This document shows positions 32,412 through 40,489 of a stretch of 64,000 bases of DNA, piece after piece (the stretch's first letter is position 1; every line of letters starts with the position of its first letter). The position numbers were made by a program, and so were the translations under genes. The DNA lies in NCBI GenBank assembly GCA_913775715.1, contig CAJYMC010000001.1, positions 1 through 64,000 on the forward strand, written 5' to 3'. Below the pieces are notes generated by a model that saw only the letters and a program-made list of their open reading frames with translations, made no database searches and was not told where the DNA came from. This DNA comes from an uncultured Exiguobacterium sp. Its GTDB lineage: Bacteria > Bacillota > Bacilli > Exiguobacteriales > Exiguobacteriaceae.

Positions 32412-33155
32412 TTAGCGGTCTAAATTATTCCCATGGTCTTGCTTGGCGATATCATCTGATTGATGTTTCGATTGACGGTGCTCTTCGCCATCCTGCGTTG
32501 CATCATGTTCCTTTTCCTCGCGTTCTGTTTCCGGACGTCGGAAATCGTCATCCCGACGCATCGCGATATCCGGTTTCCGATTCCCATCGAGCTTTTTCGC
32601 ATGATCGATTGCCTGCTCGTCTTGCGGCATCTTATCCGTACCGGCGCGGTGCAAGTCGATTTCTGCGTGTTCTTTCTTCGAATCTTTATCGACGTCAAGC
32701 GGGTTGCCGGAACCAAGTTGTGCGTTAGAATTCGCATCTGACGACGTATGCGTTTCTTCGCCACTACCATAACGAACTTTTACATCAGGATGCGTATTGT
32801 CTGTATTTAAATGTGGATCAAACTGAATGTCCTGGACTTCAAGCAGAAGAACAAATCCCCCGCCCTCGACTTCCGTTTTACGTTGTTCGATTTCATTGTC
32901 TGATAAATCGAGTGATGTAAACAAATCATCGACCTCTTGATCGCGTCCCTTGTTTCCACGGATCCGGTCGATCCAAGATGGTTTCGTCGTCGCGATTTCT
33001 GCGTCCATCTGACTACGGACGAGCGCGATGTTCGACTTCTCTTTGACGATGACGTAGAAGTCTTCCTCCCGATGTCCTTGAATGTGCAGTTCGTCCATTT
33101 TTGAGATCAATTCTTCTTCTGAATAGAATGTTCCGATATATTGTTTCGTTTTCAT
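32412..33155 (-). CDS. general stress protein 17M-like with long charged tail
   Basis: This is a 247-residue protein. Residues 1-115 resemble the general stress protein 17M (YflT) domain: KQYIGTFYSEEELISKMDEL at the start, IQGHREEDFYVIVKE near 30 and VLLLEVQDIQFD near 105. From about residue 120 to the end the sequence is highly charged and low in hydrophobic residues (many Asp, Glu, Lys, His, Arg, Asn, Gln) and is probably disordered. YflT itself lacks such a long tail. The ATG at 33155 has AAGGGGAGAA in front; an upstream extension is not used. Function is unknown; stress induction is inferred from the family. Confidence 0.82.
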   Translation of the reverse strand: MKTKQYIGTFYSEEELISKMDELHIQGHREEDFYVIVKEKSNIALVRSQMDAEIATTKPSWIDRIRGNKGRDQEVDDLFTSLDLSDNEIEQRKTEVEGGGFVLLLEVQDIQFDPHLNTDNTHPDVKVRYGSGEETHTSSDANSNAQLGSGNPLDVDKDSKKEHAEIDLHRAGTDKMPQDEQAIDHAKKLDGNRKPDIAMRRDDDFRRPETEREEKEHDATQDGEEHRQSKHQSDDIAKQDHGNNLDR

Positions 33156-33283
33156 GGATGTTCTCCCCTTATCGACACGATTTGTCATGCGTGACTTCTA
33201 TAAGGAGTATTTCCTCTTTTGCGTTAAAATATGCCAAAAAACATGCGTTCCGCTAAAACGTCATCTGTTTGACATGTAAACGA

Positions 33284-33601
33284 TCATTCACCGACGAGCT
33301 TCAGACCAATCGTCGCACTTAAGACGAGACCGATACAGACGAGTCGCTTCCAGTCTTTTGATTCGTTATAGAGCACCATGCTGAGAATCGCACCACCGGC
33401 TGCTCCAATTCCCGTCCATACTGCGTACGCCGTTCCCATCGGTAAGCCATTCATTGCAAGTGTCAAAAATAGAAAGCTGAGTCCGAATCCCGTCCCCATC
33501 AACAGTAGATTCTTTGTATTCTTATTTTGATTGAACGTATTGATCAAGACGACACCAAACATCTCAAAGATTCCGGCAATGATTAAATAAATCCAACTCA
33601 T
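33284..33601 (-). CDS. ykkD: SMR-family transporter subunit, YkkD-like
   Basis: This 105-residue four-helix protein is closely patterned on B. subtilis YkkD ([11 protein letters not shown] in helix 1 with the essential Glu, [18 protein letters not shown] in helix 3). It pairs with the YkkC-like partner encoded immediately upstream (4-bp overlap). Behind a guanidine-I riboswitch the pair most likely exports guanidinium or substituted guanidines; multidrug export is the older assignment. Confidence 0.92.
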   Translation of the reverse strand: MSWIYLIIAGIFEMFGVVLINTFNQNKNTKNLLLMGTGFGLSFLFLTLAMNGLPMGTAYAVWTGIGAAGGAILSMVLYNESKDWKRLVCIGLVLSATIGLKLVGE

Positions 33602-33927
33602 GCTGATTTCTCCTCTCCACTGACTAATTTCAGACCGATGACGCCAACGAGCAAGACAGCGATCAATGCTAATTTCGTCACAGAAGCCGCTTGATCGAAC
33701 AAGACGATATCCGTCACGACCGTTCCTGCTGTTCCGAGACCGACGAAAACAGCATAGACCGTTCCGACCGGTAAATGGTTACTCGCTTTGATCAGCACGG
33801 TAAAGCTAACGATGATACAGACGATCGTTGCAGCCCACTCAAGTGGTGTTGCCGCATGTTTTAATCCAATGACCCAGCCGACTTCAAAACACGCCGCGAC
33901 GATGATGCCAATCCAATACTTTGCCAT
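33598..33927 (-). CDS. ykkC: SMR-family transporter subunit, YkkC-like
   Basis: This 109-residue four-helix protein matches Ykk[13 protein letters not shown] in helix 1 (the Glu is the coupling residue) and [18 protein letters not shown] in helix 3. Together with the downstream YkkD-like subunit it should form a heterodimeric SMR exporter. AGGAGGCAA precedes the ATG. Expression is governed by the guanidine-I riboswitch and terminator in its leader. Confidence 0.93.
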   Translation of the reverse strand: MAKYWIGIIVAACFEVGWVIGLKHAATPLEWAATIVCIIVSFTVLIKASNHLPVGTVYAVFVGLGTAGTVVTDIVLFDQAASVTKLALIAVLLVGVIGLKLVSGEEKSA

Positions 33928-33960
33928 AGTAGTTGCCTCCTGATAGGTAAATTCAAATGA

Positions 33961-34007
33961 AAAAGCCCGGGAGTAAGCGAGACGATTCGCTTTACTCCCG
34001 GGCTTTT
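33961..34007 (-). terminator. guanidine-controlled terminator
   Basis: AAAAGCCCGGGAGTAA and TTACTCCCGGGCTTTT form a 16-bp stem with a GCGA...TCGC inner part, followed on the minus strand by a T-run. Its 5' arm is shared with the 3' edge of the aptamer. Confidence 0.92.
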
Positions 34008-34086
34008 ATCCCTCCGTTGCATGGACAAACGCCCATGTTCCTCCCTCGGTCCAGCCGTACGGAACCCTAGAGGATACTCCCTATTC
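34003..34086 (-). ncRNA. guanidine-I (ykkC) riboswitch
   Basis: The minus strand shows the ykkC consensus in order: CTAGGGTTCCG, CTGGACCGAG, a variable hairpin, CAACGGAGGGATAAAAGCCCGGGAG. It precedes ykkC-ykkD, the genes for which this RNA was first described, and is read with the overlapping terminator as an ON switch. Confidence 0.95.
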
Positions 34087-34100
34087 CATTCGATACAACC

Positions 34101-34129
34101 ACCCTAGCACGCCCTTTTTCCCATGTCAA
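34101..34129 (-). promoter_or_regulatory. promoter of the ykkC-ykkD unit
   Basis: TTGACA at 34124-34129 and TAGGGT at 34101-34106 are 17 bp apart, about 15 bp before the aptamer. Confidence 0.7.
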
Positions 34130-34196
34130 ACAGGAATCCGTTCCACATCTGTCAAATAGAATCAACGTGACTTCATCTGAAAGAGGAGGATGCTGC

Positions 34197-34751
34197 ATGC
34201 GTTATAAAATCAATGATCAACTTCGGATTCGTCGTTTTACACCAGAAGATGTAGAAGCCGTTCACGCCTATGCCTCACAACCCATCGTCAGTCAATTCCA
34301 GTCATGGGGACCGAATACCGAAACGGATACGAAACAATTCCTACACGATGCGCTTGAAAGTGAACTCGAGACACCAAGACGTCGTTATGTCTTTGCCGTG
34401 ACGTTTCCAAGTGACGTCGTCATCGGTGCCGGTGAGCTCGTCATCACAGACGTTGAGAATAAAATCGCAGAAATCGGATACGTCCTCTCGCCTGATGAAT
34501 GGGGGAACGGATACGCGACGTCGATCGCCTCTTTCCTTCTCCAATTTGGTTTCGAAAAACTAGAACTACACCGAATCACGGCAACGTGTGACCCACGAAA
34601 CGTCGCTTCCGAACGCGTCTTGCAAAAGGTCGGCATGACGAAGGAAGGACAGCTTCGCGAGACGGTCTATCTCGAAGATCACTGGCGCGATTCCTTGATT
34701 TACGGCATGCTTGACTGGGAATGGCAAGTGGATCACGAAGAAGGTAACTAA
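34197..34751 (+). CDS. GNAT N-acetyltransferase, RimJ/RimL type
   Basis: This 184-residue acetyltransferase starts with the RimJ/L pattern LRIRRFTPEDVEAVHAYAS. The acetyl-CoA site is IGYVLSPDEWGNGYATSIAS near residues 92-111, followed by HRITATCDPRNVASERVLQKVGM near 128-150. Such enzymes acetylate protein N termini, amino groups of antibiotics or metabolites; substrate unknown. The ATG at 34197 has GAGGAGG at good spacing; the GTG thirty bases upstream is not supported. Confidence 0.87.
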   Translation: MRYKINDQLRIRRFTPEDVEAVHAYASQPIVSQFQSWGPNTETDTKQFLHDALESELETPRRRYVFAVTFPSDVVIGAGELVITDVENKIAEIGYVLSPDEWGNGYATSIASFLLQFGFEKLELHRITATCDPRNVASERVLQKVGMTKEGQLRETVYLEDHWRDSLIYGMLDWEWQVDHEEGN

Positions 34752-34763
34752 CATATGACTTCA

Positions 34764-34793
34764 AACGGTGTGCCGATGCATACCGTTTTTTTA
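34764..34793 (+). terminator. terminator after the GNAT gene
   Basis: AAACGGTGT and ATACCGTTT pair over a short loop, followed by seven T. Confidence 0.75.
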
Positions 34794-34892
34794 TGGACAA
34801 TCTCCTATTTTTTTGTTTTTTATCAATTTTTAAACAAACGCATGCTACACTATTCATAATGACAAATTTTAAGAATTGGAGTGAACCTCTTG

Positions 34893-37247
34893 ATGAAAAA
34901 ATGGACTGCTCATGTTGCTGGACTTGCCGCAACGTTAATGTTGAGCTCGGTTTTACCCGCACCCGCTTTCGCTGAATCACCACCTGTTCAACCGACAGCA
35001 GAAACACAAACAGTCACCGAGACAACCGGGACGGCTTATTTGAAAGAGGATGCTGCGTTGCTACAGACGGCTGATTCTACAACGGTCATCCAACAACTAC
35101 CAGCAGGAACGACATTCAAGACACTCGGTACGGACGGTGACTTCACTCGTGTCAGTTGGCAAGAAGGTACTGCTTATGTCGCAACAAACGTCTTAACACA
35201 AACAGCACCTGTCTTTCAAAAACAAGCAACGCTGATGTCAAAAAGTCCACTCTCATTAGTTGCTTCACCATTTGATTCCACCGTCGTGACGACACTTCCT
35301 GCTTATCAGCGAATCGATACATATGGCACCTTCGAAACGTTCACACGCCTGAAATGGAACGAGCAATACGTCTATGTATCTACGACACAACTCGAGCAAC
35401 TTCCGAAATTAGTTGGAACGCGTTATGCCAAACGAGCGACTGCTCTTTTCGTTGAGCCGAAGACCACGAGCGCAAAGACAGCCGTCACTCAAAATCAAGC
35501 ATTCGAAACGTTCGGTACGACGGGTAGCTTCACTCGCGTAGCGACTAAAACCGGTTACGCCTTCGTATTGACGGCTGATTTAGCTGATACGCAGGTCGTG
35601 AACCATCCAGAAACAGGAGTGCGTTACGTCCAACAGCAGACGACGGTCTATGCCACTGCGACTACGAAAGGAGAAGTCGTACAATCGCTTCCTGTGAATA
35701 CTTCTCTTCAGACGTACGGCGTCGAGGGTTCATTTACACGAATCAAACGAAACGATGAGTATGCCTATGTATTGACGGCACATCTCGGTACGTTGAAATA
35801 CTATCCGAAGACTGCACGCCTCTATGTTCAGCGCTCTACACCGATCTATAGTGCACCGAATGCTTCCGGCTCCATAATCGATCAACAAAAAACAAATACC
35901 TTATTAACGATCTATGGTAAAAGTGGCATCTACAGTCGAATTATTTTCCGCGGAGTCCATGCCTACGTTAAAACAGCTGATCTTGGCAGTGAAAAAGTAT
36001 ACGCCGCAACCGGAACACGGTACGCCAAACGCAACTTGTCCGTCTATGCGTCTGCTTCAACGAAAAGTAAAGTGATGTATTCTGTCAAACGAGCTGACAA
36101 ACTAACGATTTACGGCACGAGCGGCAGTTACACACGATTAAAAAAAGGGGCGGTCTACGGTTACGTCAAGACGAGTGATCTCGTCACGAAAAAGCCGGAT
36201 TTGTATGACGTTACCGGTCAACGTTACGTGACAGAGGACGACGTCGTCATTCGGTCACAGGCAAAACTGTCGGGTAAAAAAATCGGCACGTTGAAAAAAG
36301 GAAAATCGATCACCATCTATGGAAAAAGCGGTTATTTTACACGTGTCAAATATAACAATATCTTTGGTTTCGTCGATTCGAGTCGGATCGGACTAAATAA
36401 ACCAAAAGCAAAAGCGAAAAAAGGGACGACGTTTTATGTCCATCTGGACCAGACGCCACTCTTCTCTGCTGACGTCGCTTACAGCCGTCCAGCTGCCTAT
36501 TTGAAAAAGGGAACAAAGCTGATTGGGCTGAAATCAATTGATGATGATTTTTGGCAAGTTCGCTTAGCCAGCGGTCAAACGGGTTACGTCCTCAACCCTT
36601 ACATCAGTACGAGTAAACCCGATATGCGTTTGACACAAAAAGCAATCAACCGAACGAAAATCTATACCGTCAAACAGACGACATCCTTCTTTTCGAGTCC
36701 AACCAGTCCAAAAGGCAGCGGACTCGTTGAACAAGGCAAACGTGTTTATCCGCGTCACCGGGTCGGAAACTTCTATGTCATCCAGTCAGGCTGGACACCT
36801 GTCTATCTTCCGGTCTCTGCCGTGACGATCACGTCCGATAAACGAGTCGTTCAAAAGAATAATACGCGCGGTGAAAAGCTGATCCAAGCAGCCGTTCAAC
36901 ATATCGGAACACCTTACACATGGGGTTCGCAAGATGCCGTGAATGGTGGTTTTGACTGTTCCGGTTTGATTCACTACGCGACGAACAAGGCTGGAAAATA
37001 CGGTGGTCGGACGAACGTTCGTGGTTACTGGTATGGTGCGTTCTTTACGAATCGCCGGACGAGTATTGCAAGTGGTAAACGCTCAGATATCGTCTTCTTC
37101 CAAAATACGTATACGAAGGGCCCATCGCATATCGGAATCATGCTCGATAGCGAACACTTCATCCATGCGGGCGGTTCACAGCTTCAAATCAACTCAATTT
37201 ATGAACCGCGTTGGCAAGAGCATTTCCTCGGTTTCAAATCGATGTAA
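34893..37247 (+). CDS. secreted SH3b-repeat NlpC/P60 cell-wall hydrolase
   Basis: This is a 784-residue exported protein. A signal peptide (about residues 1-31, ending AFA) is followed by about nine SH3b-like repeats of 65-70 residues up to about 635, most of the earlier ones sharing a YG..G.FTR...YAYV.T pattern. The C-terminal NlpC/P60 domain has the catalytic Cys in GGFDCSGLIHY near 688, His in SHIGIML near 745 and a third polar residue in HFIHAGG near 757. It should cut peptide stems of peptidoglycan, with the repeats anchoring it to the wall. ATG is preferred; a TTG one codon earlier is also possible given GGAG at 34878. Confidence 0.92.
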   Translation: MKKWTAHVAGLAATLMLSSVLPAPAFAESPPVQPTAETQTVTETTGTAYLKEDAALLQTADSTTVIQQLPAGTTFKTLGTDGDFTRVSWQEGTAYVATNVLTQTAPVFQKQATLMSKSPLSLVASPFDSTVVTTLPAYQRIDTYGTFETFTRLKWNEQYVYVSTTQLEQLPKLVGTRYAKRATALFVEPKTTSAKTAVTQNQAFETFGTTGSFTRVATKTGYAFVLTADLADTQVVNHPETGVRYVQQQTTVYATATTKGEVVQSLPVNTSLQTYGVEGSFTRIKRNDEYAYVLTAHLGTLKYYPKTARLYVQRSTPIYSAPNASGSIIDQQKTNTLLTIYGKSGIYSRIIFRGVHAYVKTADLGSEKVYAATGTRYAKRNLSVYASASTKSKVMYSVKRADKLTIYGTSGSYTRLKKGAVYGYVKTSDLVTKKPDLYDVTGQRYVTEDDVVIRSQAKLSGKKIGTLKKGKSITIYGKSGYFTRVKYNNIFGFVDSSRIGLNKPKAKAKKGTTFYVHLDQTPLFSADVAYSRPAAYLKKGTKLIGLKSIDDDFWQVRLASGQTGYVLNPYISTSKPDMRLTQKAINRTKIYTVKQTTSFFSSPTSPKGSGLVEQGKRVYPRHRVGNFYVIQSGWTPVYLPVSAVTITSDKRVVQKNNTRGEKLIQAAVQHIGTPYTWGSQDAVNGGFDCSGLIHYATNKAGKYGGRTNVRGYWYGAFFTNRRTSIASGKRSDIVFFQNTYTKGPSHIGIMLDSEHFIHAGGSQLQINSIYEPRWQEHFLGFKSM

Positions 37248-37252
37248 GACAA

Positions 37253-37290
37253 AAGAGACGAACCCGTCGAATTCGACGGGTTCGTCTCTT
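37253..37290. terminator. bidirectional terminator
   Basis: AAGAGACGAACCCGTCGAA and TTCGACGGGTTCGTCTCTT form a perfect 19-bp stem between convergent genes. Confidence 0.9.
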
Positions 37291-37304
37291 CTTATCGCAA
37301 CACG

Positions 37305-37598
37305 TCAGAATGTCATCTCGACGTATTTCGTCACTTGTCGATCCATCAAGTATAACTCGATCTGTTCACGGTAGGCTTTATAGTGGTCGGATGCGATATG
37401 CGCTTCGAGCGCCTCTTCGTCACGATACACTTCATACAGCATGAACTGATGCTCATCCTCGATCGATTGATGCAAGGAATAGCGCAAGCATCCTTCCTCT
37501 TTTTGTGCGGCATGATAGACCGTTTCTAAAATCGGAAAGACTTGATCCGCGAGTCCTGCTTTGATGGTAAGTACAGCGTTGACGACGATTTCTCCCAT
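37305..37598 (-). CDS. antibiotic-biosynthesis-monooxygenase (ABM) domain protein, YgiN-like
   Basis: This 97-residue ferredoxin-like ABM-fold protein has VVNAVLTIKAGLADQVFPIL at the start, EEGCLRYSLHQS near residue 35 and FMLYEVYRDEEALEAHIAS near 50-68. Relatives are putative quinol monooxygenases or heme-degrading enzymes. The Asn/Trp/His set of IsdG heme oxygenases is not visible, so quinol oxidation or an unknown role is more likely. AAAGGGGAT precedes the ATG. Confidence 0.82.
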   Translation of the reverse strand: MGEIVVNAVLTIKAGLADQVFPILETVYHAAQKEEGCLRYSLHQSIEDEHQFMLYEVYRDEEALEAHIASDHYKAYREQIELYLMDRQVTKYVEMTF

Positions 37599-37675
37599 GT
37601 TTCATTATCCCCTTTCGTGATTACCTGTATCTGTACCCATTTTCACGAAAAAACACACGTCAAAGGAGCTTGAAG

Positions 37676-38854
37676 ATGCAAACACAACTTTTTGAAGCAC
37701 TCGAACAATTCGAACCGACGATGATCGCGTTACGTCGTGATTTTCATCGACATCCGGAACTCTCTTTCCAGGAAGTCCGCACACCAGAACGAATTGCAAA
37801 CTTTTACGCGGAACGGGGCATCCCTCACGAAACAGCCGTCGGAGGTCGTGGTGTCGTCGCGACGATCGAAGGCAAACACCCTGGCCCAACGATTGCGGTC
37901 CGTGCGGATTTTGATGCTTTACCACTTCAAGAAGAGACGACACTCGCTTTCCGGTCGATCCATCCTGGTGTCATGCATGCGTGTGGACATGATGGGCATA
38001 CGGCGATGGTGATGGCCCTTGCTGCTACGCTCTATCCGTTACGGGATCAATTGCAAGGAACGATTCGAATCATCCATCAGCATGGAGAAGAAGTTTTTCC
38101 CGGTGGCGCGATCCAAATGATCGAAGCCGGTGTCCTCGAAGGCGTCGATGCGATTTTTGCGACACATCTCGAAAATGATTTACCGGTTGGCACGATTGGG
38201 TTTCGGGAAGGACATACTTTGTGTGCGATCGATGAATTCGAAATCATCGTCCATGGTCAAGGCGGGCATGCCCAGGCACCGCACAAAACAAAAGATGCGC
38301 TTGTCGCCGGAGCGCAGCTCGTCTGTAACCTACAGCATCTCGTCAGTCGACGGGTCGACCCATTTGAACCGGCAGTTCTTGCAATCGGATCCTTCCACGC
38401 AGGAACGGCTCCGAACATCGTTACGGGTGAAGCACGCATCGTCGGGGAGATTCGAACGTTCAATGAGACACTGCGGCATCAGCTCCGGCAAGAAGTCGAT
38501 CTTGTCGCCAAAACGACGTGTGCCGGCATTGGTGCCACCTATTCGATCGACTTCACGACGGGTTACCCGGCGCTCTGGAATCATCCGGACGAGACAAAAC
38601 TTGTTCAGGAAGCCGCTTCTTTCTTACCGGAAGCATCCGTCCGGGCACTCACACCAATGATGGCTGCGGATGACTTCGCGCATTATTTAACGCATGTGCC
38701 AGGAAGTTATTTCTTCACCGGCTCCGGATATACGGACGGTCGCGTCAATCATCCACAGCATCATCCGCAGTACGAGATCAACGAACAGGCGTTGTTGATT
38801 GGTGCGAAGACACTCGGAGCGACGGTTTTACGTGCCTTGAAACCTAAGGATTGA
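37676..38854 (+). CDS. M20 family amidohydrolase
   Basis: This 392-residue metallohydrolase of the M20D group (hippurate hydrolase, IAA-amino acid hydrolase, YxeP-like) has the metal Cys/His segment VMHACGHDGHTAM near residue 100-112, EEVFPGGA near 137 with the catalytic Glu, ATHLEND near 163, and PMMAADDFAHYL near 330. It splits an N-acyl amino acid or similar amide. The ATG at 37676 has AAAGGAGCTTG in front. The stop codon overlaps the promoter of the msrA unit. Confidence 0.9.
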   Translation: MQTQLFEALEQFEPTMIALRRDFHRHPELSFQEVRTPERIANFYAERGIPHETAVGGRGVVATIEGKHPGPTIAVRADFDALPLQEETTLAFRSIHPGVMHACGHDGHTAMVMALAATLYPLRDQLQGTIRIIHQHGEEVFPGGAIQMIEAGVLEGVDAIFATHLENDLPVGTIGFREGHTLCAIDEFEIIVHGQGGHAQAPHKTKDALVAGAQLVCNLQHLVSRRVDPFEPAVLAIGSFHAGTAPNIVTGEARIVGEIRTFNETLRHQLRQEVDLVAKTTCAGIGATYSIDFTTGYPALWNHPDETKLVQEAASFLPEASVRALTPMMAADDFAHYLTHVPGSYFFTGSGYTDGRVNHPQHHPQYEINEQALLIGAKTLGATVLRALKPKD

Positions 38855-38880
38855 CTTTATTTCTGTGTGAATGGTATTAT
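38851..38880 (+). promoter_or_regulatory. promoter of the SAM-regulated msrA unit
   Basis: TTGACT at 38851-38856 and TATTAT at 38875-38880 are 18 bp apart. The -35 overlaps the stop codon of the amidohydrolase gene; the aptamer begins 39 bp downstream. Confidence 0.7.
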
Positions 38881-38918
38881 CACAACAATGATAACGAATG
38901 ACATCAACTTCATATACC

Positions 38919-39018
38919 CTTATCAAGAGTGGACCGAGAGATCTGGATCGATGACGTCCCAGCAACCTGCGCATAGCAAGGTGCTACGACCAGCAAAGCG
39001 AAAGCTTTGGTTGATAAA
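38919..39018 (+). ncRNA. SAM-I riboswitch (S-box) upstream of msrA
   Basis: P1 is CTTATCAA with TTGATAAA. Core elements in order are AAGAGTGG, CGATGACGTCCCAGCAACC, AGCAAGGTGCTACGACCAGC and a GC-rich P4 before TTGATAAA. The second helix is shorter and the GAGGGA segment (ACCGAGAGA) deviates slightly from the other two S-boxes, but the core is intact. A terminator follows. Confidence 0.92.
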
Positions 39019-39023
39019 AAGCG

Positions 39024-39066
39024 ACGACTCCTTTTGCAACCAAGCGAAGGAGTCGTTTTCGTTTTT
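39024..39066 (+). terminator. SAM-controlled terminator of msrA
   Basis: ACGACTCCTT...GC and GC.AAGGAGTCGT pair over loop AACCAA, followed by a T-rich run TTTTCGTTTTTC. Confidence 0.85.
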
Positions 39067-39115
39067 CTCGCTGTCAGACATACAATGGGAATTTCCCACG
39101 GAGAGGAAGAGACGG

Positions 39116-39646
39116 ATGGAAAAAGCAACATTTGCAGGTGGATGTTTTTGGTGCATGGTGACACCATTTGAAGAATTACCAGGAATCGAGGGAATCGTAT
39201 CAGGTTACATGGGCGGTCACGTCGATAACCCAACGTACGAGCAAGTCAAAACAGGAACGACGGGACATCTCGAAGTCGTCCAAATCACGTTTGACCCAAG
39301 CCTGTTCCCGTACGAGCGTCTGCTCGAACTCTACTGGCCGCAAACGGATCCAACAGATGCAGAAGGTCAATTCCAAGATCGCGGCACGCAGTACGCACCA
39401 GCGATTTTCTATCATACGGATGCGCAGCATGAAGCAGCAATCGCTTCCCGTGACGCCCTTGCTGCAAGCAATCGTTTCAAACAACCGATCGTGACGCGAA
39501 TCGATGCCGCTTCTGAATTTTATCCGGCGGAAGAGTACCATCAAGACTTCCATAAGAAAAATCCAGAACACTATAAAAAAGATCGTGCTGCCTCTGGTCG
39601 CGATGCTTTCATCGAGCAGGAATGGAAAGATACGACGACGGTCTAA
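39116..39646 (+). CDS. msrA: peptide methionine sulfoxide reductase A
   Basis: This 176-residue enzyme reduces methionine-S-sulfoxide. The catalytic Cys lies in [10 protein letters not shown] (residues 5-14); further signatures are [15 protein letters not shown] near 31-45, [12 protein letters not shown] near 51 and [12 protein letters not shown] near 89. A second Cys at residue 13 is visible, but the C-terminal recycling cysteines of the E. coli type are absent. The ATG at 39116 has GAGAGGAAGAGA in front. A longer frame starting at 38867 runs through the riboswitch and is spurious. Confidence 0.95.
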   Translation: MEKATFAGGCFWCMVTPFEELPGIEGIVSGYMGGHVDNPTYEQVKTGTTGHLEVVQITFDPSLFPYERLLELYWPQTDPTDAEGQFQDRGTQYAPAIFYHTDAQHEAAIASRDALAASNRFKQPIVTRIDAASEFYPAEEYHQDFHKKNPEHYKKDRAASGRDAFIEQEWKDTTTV

Positions 39647-39670
39647 TCACCTCGAACAACATACAGTAGC

Positions 39671-39757
39671 TGAGACTGATTTCAAACATCTCGTTCTTCC
39701 CTTACTTTCAGTAGAAAGTGGAGGATGATCGAGATGTTACGGGAGTCAGTTTTTTGT
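39671..39757 (+). terminator. long imperfect hairpin terminator after msrA
   Basis: GACTGA, AACATCTCG, CTTCC and ACTTTC pair stepwise with GAAAGT, GGAGG, CGAGATGTT and TCAGTT around an AGTA loop. The whole is followed by TTTTTT at 39750-39755. It is an unusually long (about 85 nt) bulged stem for a terminator. Confidence 0.6.
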
Positions 39758-39810
39758 ATGCAAACAAATGATGTCTTCTTTATCAACACCCTTAAATAAA
39801 TTTGTAACCG

Positions 39811-39860
39811 TTTACATAAACAGTCTTTTGTTTTACGGTTAATAAAAATTAACTGGTTAA
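39811..39860 (+). promoter_or_regulatory. promoter and operator of the ArsR-type regulator
   Basis: TTTACA (39811-39816) and TACGGT (39834-39839) are 17 bp apart. Overlapping and following the -10 are GTTAAT-AAAA-ATTAAC (39838-39853) and TTAAC-TG-GTTAA (39849-39860), so a GTTAA element occurs in alternating orientation three times. This suits autorepression by the adjacent winged-helix regulator. Confidence 0.5.
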
Positions 39861-39875
39861 AAAGGAGATGATTGC

Positions 39876-40475
39876 ATGGAACAAAAAGCGATTCACATAT
39901 TAGAGAGCTATGAACAATTAAAAGTGATCAGTGATCCGTTACGAACAAAAATCCTCATGTTTCTCGTCGAAAAACCACATACGGTACATCAGTTAGCCCA
40001 CTTACTGACGTTATCCCGCGCGAAGGTCCTCTATCACGTACGAGAACTTGAAAAGCATGACTTGATTCGTCTCGTCCGGACGGAAGAACAGGGCGGCAAT
40101 CTATTGAAATACTATCAAGCGATTGCTCGAGGATACATTCCTGCCGATCATCTACTGAACTTCGTCGAGACGAAAGAGGCGACCCGGCAGTCGTATCTCG
40201 AAGTATTGGACCGGGCAAAGACACGCGTTCTTACAGCTCCGACAGCTACTTTTTCTCCTTCATCTTCGAACGTCGAGGACTGGATGAGCTTATCGATCCA
40301 AAAGGAACTAACGATGTCTGAAGCCGACTTTCAACGCTTTGCTACAAAATATCGTGCTTTATTAGACGAGTTCACACAGTCTCCTTCACTAGACAAAAAA
40401 GATAAAAAACACTTCTATATCATGACGACAGCCTTTGCAATTGATGAACCACTGTTTGAGAACGACGAGGTTTAA
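39876..40475 (+). CDS. ArsR-type winged-helix transcriptional regulator
   Basis: This is a 199-residue protein. Residues 10-90 form an ArsR-like winged helix (VISDPLRTKILMFLVEKPHT, then the recognition region LLTLSRAKVLYHVRELEKHDLI and a wing RTEEQGGNLLKYYQA). Residues 95-199 form a helical effector or dimerisation part without metal-binding cysteines. It stands directly before an MFS transporter gene (14-bp gap) and probably controls it together with itself. AAAAGGAGATG lies before the ATG. Confidence 0.87.
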   Translation: MEQKAIHILESYEQLKVISDPLRTKILMFLVEKPHTVHQLAHLLTLSRAKVLYHVRELEKHDLIRLVRTEEQGGNLLKYYQAIARGYIPADHLLNFVETKEATRQSYLEVLDRAKTRVLTAPTATFSPSSSNVEDWMSLSIQKELTMSEADFQRFATKYRALLDEFTQSPSLDKKDKKHFYIMTTAFAIDEPLFENDEV

Positions 40476-40489
40476 ATCGGAGGTGTCTT

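Noticed and set aside
33155..33240. Sigma-B promoter before the general stress protein gene
   Set aside because: GTTT- and GGGTAT-like elements do not occur at suitable spacing, although the family is often sigma-B dependent.
38867..39115. N-terminal extension of msrA by 83 codons
   Set aside because: It translates the SAM-I riboswitch and terminator; the ATG at 39116 has a good Shine-Dalgarno and begins the conserved MsrA sequence.
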